DNA from: Streptosporangium album
Lineage (GTDB): Bacteria > Actinomycetota > Actinomycetes > Streptosporangiales > Streptosporangiaceae
Length of the DNA stretch: 64,000 bases
Assembly (NCBI RefSeq): GCF_014203795.1
Contig: NZ_JACHJU010000004.1
Location: forward strand, 310,001 to 374,000
Direction: 5' to 3'
Positions 8,027-14,879 of the stretch are shown in pieces. The notes beneath the pieces are model-generated. The model was not told where the DNA came from. It was given only the letters and a program-made list of their open reading frames with translations, and ran no database searches. The number at the start of each line of letters is the position of its first letter. The stretch's first letter is position 1. The position numbers and the translations under genes are program-made.

Positions 8027-9028
8027 CTAGAGCCTCTCCTCGGCTTCTTCCGGCTCCGGCTTTTCGGAGCCCCTGAGGATGAGCTGTGTGGGGAGCATCC
8101 GGGTGGCAAACGCCGAGGTGTCGCCATTCAGGCGACCGAGTACGATCTCGGCAGCGGTGCGCCCCATCAGCTCGATGTCCTGGCTCACCACCGACACCGG
8201 AGGGCTGCCGAGCAACGATGTCTCGAAGTCGTCGAAGCCGACGAGGGGCAACCGTCGGCCGGCCTTCTGGAATGCGAGCAACGCACCGATCGTCGAGCGG
8301 TTGTTGGCCGCGAAGACGGCGTCGGCCGAGTCGTCGCCGAGCACGGCGCCGACCTCGTGTTCCGCCTGTTCCCTGGTGCGCGCCGTCGTGATCGTGAGCG
8401 AGTCGTCAACGCCGATCCCGGCCTCGGCGAGCGCCGCGGCGTATCCGGCGTGACGTTCGCGCATCGTGTAGATGTCGAGCGAGTCGCCGACGAAGGCGAT
8501 GCGCCGCGAGCCGGAGGAGGCGAGCGCGAAGGTGGCCTCGCGCGCCCCGCCCGCGTTGTCCGCGAGCACGGCGTCGGCATCAGAGTACGGCACGGGCCGG
8601 TCAAGGAAGACCAGCGGAGGGATGGGCGAAACGACGTCGGACCAGTCGCGGACGGCGTTCCGCGGCGGCACTACGATCAGGCCATCCACCCGCTGCTCCA
8701 TGAGCCGATCGACCAGGCGATCGTGCCGCAGCCCTTCCTCTTCGGAACTGGCGATCGTGACGAGGTATCCCGCCGCATCCGCCACACTTTCGATGGCTCG
8801 TGCGAGCGCTGAGTAATAGGGGTTCGCGAGGTCGCTGATGACCAGGCCGATGGTCTTGCTCGTCCGACCGGGCCGGATGCTCGCCGCGGAGAGGTTGCGG
8901 CGGTAGCCGAGCTTCACGATCGCTGCACTGATTCGATCCACGAGGTCAGGATCGATGTTCGTTTCCCCGTTGACGTGACGCGAGACGGTCTTCAAGCTGA
9001 CCCTTGCTTCGTGAGCAACATCATTCAT
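8027..9028 (-). CDS. LacI family transcriptional repressor
   Basis: A 333-residue repressor: helix-turn-helix TMNDVAHEARVSLKTVSRHVNG at the N-terminus, hinge, then a periplasmic-binding-protein-like effector domain (IGLVISDLANPYYSALARAIE ... VDGLIVVPP ... VGFDDFETSLL). The ATG at 9028 starts the HTH exactly; the frame remains open into an IS630 transposase fragment upstream, producing an artificial 452-residue fusion that should not be annotated as the protein. It is oriented like the GH42 gene behind it and the sugar transporter at 547-3738, so it probably controls galactoside uptake and hydrolysis. Confidence 0.9.
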   Translation of the reverse strand: MNDVAHEARVSLKTVSRHVNGETNIDPDLVDRISAAIVKLGYRRNLSAASIRPGRTSKTIGLVISDLANPYYSALARAIESVADAAGYLVTIASSEEEGLRHDRLVDRLMEQRVDGLIVVPPRNAVRDWSDVVSPIPPLVFLDRPVPYSDADAVLADNAGGAREATFALASSGSRRIAFVGDSLDIYTMRERHAGYAAALAEAGIGVDDSLTITTARTREQAEHEVGAVLGDDSADAVFAANNRSTIGALLAFQKAGRRLPLVGFDDFETSLLGSPPVSVVSQDIELMGRTAAEIVLGRLNGDTSAFATRMLPTQLILRGSEKPEPEEAEERL

Positions 9029-9151
9029 CGTAGGGTTGCGTGGCACCTGGTCTCTCCAGTCGACGACTGTTACCGCCCGATCGTATTCTGCTGTGCCACC
9101 GCGCCATCGTGCTCGGCGAGCAGGTGCAGTGTAGTGCCGCATCAGGCAACG

Positions 9152-9421
9152 TTTGCCCTCCTTGTACTTCGGGTAAAGAGACTCGAAGCCGTCGGCGTCG
9201 AAGTTGTGGATCACATCCCGGACCCGGTCTGCGCTGGTGAAGGTGACTTCGGCGATCTTTGCCACGGGCATGCCCTGCGCGGACAGCAGCACCGTCTGGG
9301 CCCATCGCCAGGTCACCACCGACCCCGTACCGCGGCGGATGATCCGCAGCAGCCGTCTGCCCTCGTCATCATCGATCTCACGCACGCGTATCCGTCTGGA
9401 GGAGGCGGCGCGGCCGGTGCC
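9152..9421 (-). pseudogene. IS630-family transposase N-terminal fragment
   Basis: The minus strand encodes VREIDDDEGRRLLRIIRRG, then a helix-turn-helix region ending DADGFESLYPKYKEGK. This is the DNA-binding head of actinobacterial IS630 transposases. It stops abruptly after about 85 codons; the DDE domain is absent and no end repeat is seen. Downstream it is fused in frame with the lacI leader. It lies between the GH42 stop and lacI, so an insertion followed by deletion happened inside what looks like a gene pair. Confidence 0.8.
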
Positions 9422-9430
9422 CTGATTCGC

Positions 9431-11461
9431 TCAGCCGGCCCGTCTGACGACCCTCACCCCGCCCGCGGGCACCGTGATCTCCCCCTCGTGAACGGACCCG
9501 TCCAGCAGGTCGGCTCCCGCCCCCGGAACGGTCGTCTCGGTGTCGCCGTGGTTGATTAGGAAGACGTAGTCGTGATCGGCCGAGCGGCGCGTCACGACCT
9601 CGAGTCTGCCGTCGGAAGGTGTCGCCGCCGCAAGCCGCTTCGCGATCGCCTCCACCAGACGCGCTCGGGCGCCGGCGGCCAGTTCCACGCCCACGTACCA
9701 GGCTTCCCCTGCGCCTCGGGTCGCGCGCGTGATCGCCGGCGCACCCGCGAAGTCGCCGCTGAGGTACCGGGCCTCGGCCACCGCATCCGTTAGATCGATC
9801 TCCTCGTGCCAGGTCGAGACCCGGGTGGGCCCCGTGACCCCGTCGATCTCCACGGAGTCCGCCTCCATCATGGGCGCGAACTCCTCCACGCGCACCCCCA
9901 GCAGCTCGCGGAACGCCCCGGGGTAACCGCCGAGCCGTACCCGGTCGAGCGGATCGACGATGCCGGAGAAGTAGGTGACGATCACGGTCGCCCCCGCGTC
10001 TGCGGCGGCGGCAATGGCGGCTGCGTCGTGGTCGGAGACCAGGTAGAGCATGGGCACGACGATCAGTCGGTAGCCCGACAGGTCGGCCGACGGCGGCATG
10101 ACGTCGACGGTGATGCCCGCCTCCCAGAGACTCCGGTACCAATTGAGGGCGGACTCCATGTACGAGAGACCGTTGTGCGGATGCGACTCTCGCTCGGCCG
10201 CCCACCACGACTCCTCGGAGAACAGCAACGCGCAGTCCGCGACTACCCGGGTTCCGAGCACTTCGGCACAGGATGCGAGCTCCACGCCGAGCGCCGTCAC
10301 CTCCCGGAACTTCCGGCTGTCGGCACCGGCATGCGGGAGCATCGCGGAATGAAACCGTTCGGCGCCCGCGTTGGCGGCCCGCCACTGGAAGAAGCAGATC
10401 CCGTCGGATCCGCGGGCGACGTAGGAGAACACGTCCCGCCGGAGTTGCCCGAGGCGCTTCGCGGGGTTGACAGGGCGCCAGCTCGTGGCACTGGTGGCCG
10501 TCTCCATGAGCAGCCACGGCTTCCCTTGCGACAAGCCGCGTGCCCGGTCGGCCGAGAACGACAGCTCGACGTGAGCGTCGGGCGTCGACCTGAGGTAGTG
10601 GTCGCTCGCGATGAGATCCAGGTCGTCGGTCCACGAGCTGTAGTCCATGTTCTTTCCGGCGTCGAAGAGCACCAGGTTCGTGGTGATCGGCACAGCCGGG
10701 GTGACACGCCGCAGCACGGCGGTCTCTGCTCGCAGCTGCTCGCGCAGCCGGTCGGAGCTGAACCGGTCAAAGTCCAGCACGTGAGTGGGGTTCGAGTCGG
10801 TGAACGTCACCCGCGGAGGCTGAATCTGCTCCCACGCCGAGTAGGCCTGGCTCCACGCGGCGGTCGTCCACGCGGCGTTCAGCTCGTGGAGCGAGTCCCG
10901 GTACCGCTCTTTCAGCCAGCTCTGGAAGGCCACGGCGCTCGCGTCGTCGTAGCACCGCGAATTGTGGCCGCCGAGCTCGTTGGACACGTGCCACAGCGCG
11001 AGAGCCGGGTGCTCGCCGTAGCGCTCCGCCATCTTCTCCACCAGCGCGAGCGAGTGCTCGCGATAGACCTGCGACGACGGCGACCAGGCCTGGCGTCCGC
11101 CCTGCGACATCATCCGCCCGTACCGATCGACGGGCAGCACCTCCGGAAACTGTGTGGTGAGCCACGGCGGAGGCGATGCGGTGGCCGTGGCGAGATCGAC
11201 GGCGATGTCGTTCGCATGCAGCAGGTCGAGCACGCGGTCGAGCCATCCGAAGTTCCATCGATCGGGCGCCGGCTGCAGCGTCGACCAGGCGAAGACACCG
11301 ACCGTGACGAGGTTGACACCGGCCTCGCGCATCAATCGCACGTCCTCGTGCCACACGCTCTCGTCCCACTGCTCAGGGTTGTAATCGCCTCCGAAAGCCA
11401 CGGGTTCGCCGCCGAACCGGGCCACGACGTTGGCGGGCCACCGGATCCACTCTGCCGTCAC
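9431..11461 (-). CDS. Beta-galactosidase, glycoside hydrolase family 42
   Basis: A 676-residue intracellular GH42 enzyme that cleaves terminal beta-galactosides. The TIM barrel opens with FGGDYNPEQWDESVWHEDVRLM. The acid/base is E162 in WHVSNELGGHNS and the nucleophile E320 in PWLLMETATS. A trimerisation (Rossmann-like) domain and a small beta-domain follow to the C-terminus. Length is normal for the family and there is no signal peptide. GTG 11461 follows AGGAGAAG. Its promoter region abuts a transposase tail at 11500, so its native promoter may have been lost. It pairs logically with the ABC importer at 547-3738. Confidence 0.95.
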   Translation of the reverse strand: MTAEWIRWPANVVARFGGEPVAFGGDYNPEQWDESVWHEDVRLMREAGVNLVTVGVFAWSTLQPAPDRWNFGWLDRVLDLLHANDIAVDLATATASPPPWLTTQFPEVLPVDRYGRMMSQGGRQAWSPSSQVYREHSLALVEKMAERYGEHPALALWHVSNELGGHNSRCYDDASAVAFQSWLKERYRDSLHELNAAWTTAAWSQAYSAWEQIQPPRVTFTDSNPTHVLDFDRFSSDRLREQLRAETAVLRRVTPAVPITTNLVLFDAGKNMDYSSWTDDLDLIASDHYLRSTPDAHVELSFSADRARGLSQGKPWLLMETATSATSWRPVNPAKRLGQLRRDVFSYVARGSDGICFFQWRAANAGAERFHSAMLPHAGADSRKFREVTALGVELASCAEVLGTRVVADCALLFSEESWWAAERESHPHNGLSYMESALNWYRSLWEAGITVDVMPPSADLSGYRLIVVPMLYLVSDHDAAAIAAAADAGATVIVTYFSGIVDPLDRVRLGGYPGAFRELLGVRVEEFAPMMEADSVEIDGVTGPTRVSTWHEEIDLTDAVAEARYLSGDFAGAPAITRATRGAGEAWYVGVELAAGARARLVEAIAKRLAAATPSDGRLEVVTRRSADHDYVFLINHGDTETTVPGAGADLLDGSVHEGEITVPAGGVRVVRRAG

Positions 11462-11499
11462 GAACTCTTCTCCTCACTGCCCAACGAACGAACATCCAC

Positions 11500-11625
11500 G
11501 CGAAGACCGCCTTGCCAGCCAGCAAACCGAAACCCGGTAAGCCCGACCCCGGACGACCACCCGGCTCCACCAACCGCGGACCAGCACCCCGACACGACGT
11601 CGGGAGACCGTCAAACGCAGCCTGA
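11500..11625 (+). pseudogene. Transposase C-terminal tail remnant
   Basis: Forty-one codons read AKTALPASKPKPGKPDPGRP then a tail ending APRHDVGRPSNAA and a stop. This Pro/Lys/Gly-rich ending is characteristic of a family of actinobacterial DDE transposases whose last residues are GRPPGSxNRxPAPRxDVGK. Everything upstream is missing because the GH42 gene begins 39 nt away on the other strand. It marks a recombination joint between the GH42 block and the SDR/SMP-30 block. Confidence 0.6.
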
Positions 11626-11680
11626 GGATCACCGCCCGGAACAGCGCCAGGTTGCGACAAGATCAGACTAGCGGCTTGAG

Positions 11681-11690
11681 ACAACGTTGT
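11681..11690. promoter_or_regulatory. Palindrome ACAACGTTGT, possible LacI-type operator
   Basis: A perfect 10-bp palindrome with central CG flanked by partly symmetric bases lies 141 nt before the SDR start at 11831, just after the transposase remnant. AACGTT centres are common in actinobacterial LacI-family operators. It is the only obvious symmetric element in this promoter region; binding by the LacI protein of this window is speculation. Confidence 0.3.
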
Positions 11691-11830
11691 TTAGAGTGAA
11701 CCCGCGCAACCGGCTCACAGCCCGTCCTGGCACGACAGTTGCGGCGATCGTTCAACGAAAATGCCCACCGCGGCTGACCCCCGCGCCGTCCACGGCGCGG
11801 AGCCCGTGGACGATATCAAGGGAGTGGATC

Positions 11831-12613
11831 GTGGCGGAGTTCGACGGCAAGGTCGCCATCGTCACTGGTGGACTTAGCGGCATTGGACGCGCGACAGCCC
11901 GAGTGCTTTCGGCGCGCGGCGCGACGGTCGTGGCCGCGGGTGTCCCACCGACACGTGACTCCGAAGCTCCGCTTCCAGGTATCGAACACGTCGACGTTGA
12001 CGTCACCGACGAGACCGCCACCGCGCAACTCGTCGCACACGTCGCCGCCACACACGGCGGACTCGACATCGTCGTCGCCGCCGCCGGAATCCAACGCTAC
12101 GGCACGGCGGCGAAGACCAGCGCCGATGAATGGAACGAGGTGCTCGCCGTCAACGTGACCGGCGCCTTCCACACCATCAAGCACGCGTTACCCCACCTGC
12201 GCGCTCGCGGAACGGGGGCGATCGTGATCGTCTCCTCCGTTCAAGCCTTCGTCACCCAAAACGCCGTCGCCGCCTACACCACCAGCAAAGGGGCGCTCAA
12301 CGCACTCGCACGATCGATCGCGATCGACGAGGCGAAGAACGGGATCAGAGTCAACACCGTCTGTCCCGCATCGGTGGACACCCCGATGCTGCGGTTCTCG
12401 GCCCGCACCTTCTCCGACGGCAGCGACCAAGCCGCGCAAGCACTGGTCGAGTCCTGGGGACGGATGCACCCACTGGGACGAGTGGCGCAACCGGATGAGG
12501 TTGCCGAAGCGATCGCCTTCCTGGCCAGTGACCGCGCCAGCTTCATCACCGGTATCGCGCTACCCGTTGATGGTGGGCTGCTGGCCAACGCCGCGGTGGT
12601 GCTTCCCGAATGA
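11831..12613 (+). CDS. SDR family oxidoreductase (candidate sugar dehydrogenase)
   Basis: A 260-residue short-chain dehydrogenase: TGGLSGIG cofactor loop, AAAGI replacing the usual NNAG, catalytic Ser in VSSVQAF, YTTSKG for the Tyr/Lys pair, and the C-terminal ITGIALPVDGG. GTG 11831 follows GGGAG and begins the fold; the frame extends upstream without family similarity. The next ORF starts in an ATGA overlap and an SMP-30 lactonase follows, so this enzyme may oxidise an aldose to a lactone that the lactonase then opens. It is distinct from the SDR at 5050. Confidence 0.87.
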   Translation: MAEFDGKVAIVTGGLSGIGRATARVLSARGATVVAAGVPPTRDSEAPLPGIEHVDVDVTDETATAQLVAHVAATHGGLDIVVAAAGIQRYGTAAKTSADEWNEVLAVNVTGAFHTIKHALPHLRARGTGAIVIVSSVQAFVTQNAVAAYTTSKGALNALARSIAIDEAKNGIRVNTVCPASVDTPMLRFSARTFSDGSDQAAQALVESWGRMHPLGRVAQPDEVAEAIAFLASDRASFITGIALPVDGGLLANAAVVLPE

Positions 12614-12735
12614 GGGAGAACATCCGTTACGACCGTGATCCCGGTCGGCCAGACTGGTTTCCACTTGTCCCGAACAGCCGCTGGGTCAGCCCTGGCCGGC
12701 CCGGCCAGCCGGGGATGACCGAGGACTCCAGATGA
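12610..12735 (+). CDS. Small coupled ORF of 41 codons, unknown function
   Basis: ATG 12610 overlaps the SDR stop and its TGA overlaps the SMP-30 start, so both junctions are ATGA four-base overlaps, the arrangement of translationally coupled operon genes. The 41-residue product starts MRENIRYDRDPGRPDWF and is rich in Pro, Arg and Trp, with no hydrophobic segment or recognised motif. It could be a genuine small protein, a relic of a deleted larger gene, or merely a coupling leader for the lactonase. The double overlap is the only support. Confidence 0.35.
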   Translation: MRENIRYDRDPGRPDWFPLVPNSRWVSPGRPGQPGMTEDSR

Positions 12736-13586
12736 CGGCTGAGGTTGCGGTTCCCAGTAGGGCCCGAGTCGGCGAAGGGCCGGTGTGGGACGCCGAGATC
12801 TGTCGCCTGCACTGGGTCGACATCCCCGCCGGACACATCCATACCAGCGACCCGACCACCGGTCAGACCACCAGCGTCGAGCTGCCGACGCTCGTCGGCG
12901 CCGCGGTACCACGACGCAGCGGAGGCTTCGTCGCCGCAACGGCCGAAGGGTTCGCGACCGTCGAAGCCGACGGATCGATGAACATCCGGCGCGCGATCCT
13001 GCCCGACGGCGAGCGCATGAACGATGCGAAGTGCGACAGGCAGGGGCGACTCTGGGCCGGCAGTACCACGATGGATTTCCAGCCCGGCAAAGGCGCTCTG
13101 CATGTCCTCATGCCGGATTGGACAAGCCGCGTTGTCCTTGAGGAACTGGCCCTGCCCAACGGGCTTGGCTGGAGTCCCGATGGACGCACCTTCTACCTCG
13201 CCGACACCATTGCCGGCGAGATTTCGGCCTTCGACACCGATCCCGGGTCCACCAGGATCAGTCGTCGACGCACGTTGTTCCGGATCCCCGCTCGCACAGG
13301 CATGCCGGACGGACTCACCGTCGACACAGCAGGGTGCCTATGGGTCGCGGTATGGGGCGGCGACCGCTTGGCACGGATCTCTCCGGACGGAGACTTGCTC
13401 GGCGAGGTCCCGCTGCCCGTGCACCAGCCGTCCTCCTGCACGTTCGGCGGATCCCGTCTCGACATCCTGTACATCACGTCGGCCCGTGAAGGGCTCGATC
13501 TTTCCGGCAACGACCCCGCGGGATCAGTGCTCGCCATCGACCAGTTGGGCGCCGTGGGCATGCCGTCGACGGCGTTCGCCGGATGA
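12732..13586 (+). CDS. SMP-30/gluconolactonase/LRE family lactonase
   Basis: A 284-residue six-bladed beta-propeller. Expected metal-site and substrate residues appear in order: the N-terminal Glu in VGEGPVWD, an Asn in ERMNDAKCD, Asn in LALPNGLGWS and Asp in GMPDGLTVD. Family members open aldonolactones using a divalent metal. It follows the SDR and small ORF in one coupled unit and supplies the lactonase step of an oxidative aldose pathway whose later enzymes could be the gene products at 5050-7740. No signal peptide, so cytoplasmic. Confidence 0.88.
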   Translation: MTAEVAVPSRARVGEGPVWDAEICRLHWVDIPAGHIHTSDPTTGQTTSVELPTLVGAAVPRRSGGFVAATAEGFATVEADGSMNIRRAILPDGERMNDAKCDRQGRLWAGSTTMDFQPGKGALHVLMPDWTSRVVLEELALPNGLGWSPDGRTFYLADTIAGEISAFDTDPGSTRISRRRTLFRIPARTGMPDGLTVDTAGCLWVAVWGGDRLARISPDGDLLGEVPLPVHQPSSCTFGGSRLDILYITSAREGLDLSGNDPAGSVLAIDQLGAVGMPSTAFAG

Positions 13587-13619
13587 GTGGGGCCGCGATG
13601 GTTCGCCCCAACGTGGCAG

Positions 13620-13925
13620 CTGGTACTCCGCAGTGAGGAACTCGCGCACCAAGAGGCGTACCAAGTCGGGCTGGCCGCTGATGCACCGGCACTTCGTCGA
13701 CCACGCCAACGCCCTCCTGCGCGAGCCGGAACCCCGAAGGTGCTGGGTATCGATGAGACCCTGCGGGTGCCAGAAAGGTGCGGACGGTGCTCGTTGAAAT
13801 GCGCCTCGTACTGGCTTCCTCCTCCCGAACGTTTCCCCAGACACCCGAGCATGTTGTGGTGTCAAGCGACGGCTGCTGGAGGAGGAGAACGCCCAGCTGC
13901 GGCGGGCGGCCTTCGGACGCGGCCA
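13620..13925 (+). pseudogene. ISL3-family transposase fragment and other transposase debris
   Basis: Frame-broken plus-strand reading gives SGWPLMHRHFVDHANALL, then, after a frame change near 13733, KVLGIDETLRV. This matches the segment of ISL3 transposases where the first catalytic Asp (LGIDE) occurs. At about 13875-13915 a separate helix (RRLLEEENAQLRRA) resembles the coiled coil of transposition-associated proteins. Nothing intact is encoded between the lactonase and the DUF2306 gene. Confidence 0.5.
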
Positions 13926-13931
13926 TCCGGC

Positions 13932-14774
13932 TCAGCCCGCGGAACGTCCTCTCCCGGACACGGGTGCGGATGCGGAAACCGGTGCGGACGCGACGCCTCC
14001 CCGCGGGCGCCTGCGGGACCTGGGCTTGCCGGTATGGTCCGTGTACTCCAGCCACCATTCCGCGATCACCAGGTTGACGACCCAGCTGAGCCAAACACCG
14101 GCGGCTCCGATCGCCATGATCATCGCCTGCTCGTCGCCGCCGTAGGCGGTGTCGAGCCGCGGAAGCTGGACAAGGAGCAACACCCCGGCCCACAGACGAC
14201 TCACGACGATGGACGTGGTCAGCGCGAAGCTGCGGATCATCCACCTGCGGTGCTCGGGGAACCGCCGCTGCCGCGCCATCCGCCATCCGGCGATACCGGT
14301 GATCAGCCACACCACGCCCAGCATGGTGTTCCCAGCGTTCCCCCCGAACCCCGTGTGGCCGAACGGAGCGACCCCGAGCACGGTGATGCCGGCCGGGAAG
14401 ACCCCGAGGAAGAAGTACGCTCGCCCCATCCAACGGTGCACCCGGGGAAACGAACGACGGAACCACGGCCACACCTGAAAGCACCCCGTCAGCAGGGCCA
14501 CCGTGCCGAACATGATGTGCGCCACGAGCAGGGGATAGAAGAATGGCGGAGAATCGGACACCTCGACCCGCGATTGCGCCGGATCGAAGGTGAGGTACGG
14601 CGGCACGGAATACACCACGAAAGCGAGCATCACGATGAACAGCGGAATGATCCAGCGAAACTGGCGCCGCCGCCGTGGTCGCGCCGCCGGCTGCGGAGGC
14701 GGTGCCTCGGCCCCGTCCTCGTCGGGCACCGAGCCCGGTCCTCCCAGCATTGTGGCCACAGAGGGTCTCCTCAT
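13932..14774 (-). CDS. DUF2306-type multi-pass membrane protein
   Basis: A 280-residue membrane protein. An acidic/Pro/Arg-rich cytoplasmic N-terminus of about 38 residues leads into about seven hydrophobic segments. Conserved-looking histidines sit at membrane edges (LLVAHIMFGTVALLTGCFQ, RVHRWMGRAYFF, FPEHRRWMIRSF), which is the pattern of DUF2306 proteins and recalls cytochrome b561-like haem sites; cofactor binding is not established. The C-terminus is a basic, low-complexity tail. It is divergent from the LuxR regulator with about 105 nt between them, so it may be its target. Confidence 0.75.
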   Translation of the reverse strand: MRRPSVATMLGGPGSVPDEDGAEAPPPQPAARPRRRRQFRWIIPLFIVMLAFVVYSVPPYLTFDPAQSRVEVSDSPPFFYPLLVAHIMFGTVALLTGCFQVWPWFRRSFPRVHRWMGRAYFFLGVFPAGITVLGVAPFGHTGFGGNAGNTMLGVVWLITGIAGWRMARQRRFPEHRRWMIRSFALTTSIVVSRLWAGVLLLVQLPRLDTAYGGDEQAMIMAIGAAGVWLSWVVNLVIAEWWLEYTDHTGKPRSRRRPRGGVASAPVSASAPVSGRGRSAG

Positions 14775-14879
14775 CGTCGTCGGGGTCGGCGGGCGTTACC
14801 CGCCCATTGGGGCTAGCCTCGCGGGGACGCGGATCTGGGGCCAGAGTCGAACCGACTGCAGTCACCCGGGAGACCGCCG

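Noticed and set aside
9806-11671. 621-codon plus-strand frame opposite the GH42 gene
   Set aside because: Composition is Arg/Gly/His-rich with no motif, and it is the antisense shadow of a well-supported beta-galactosidase.
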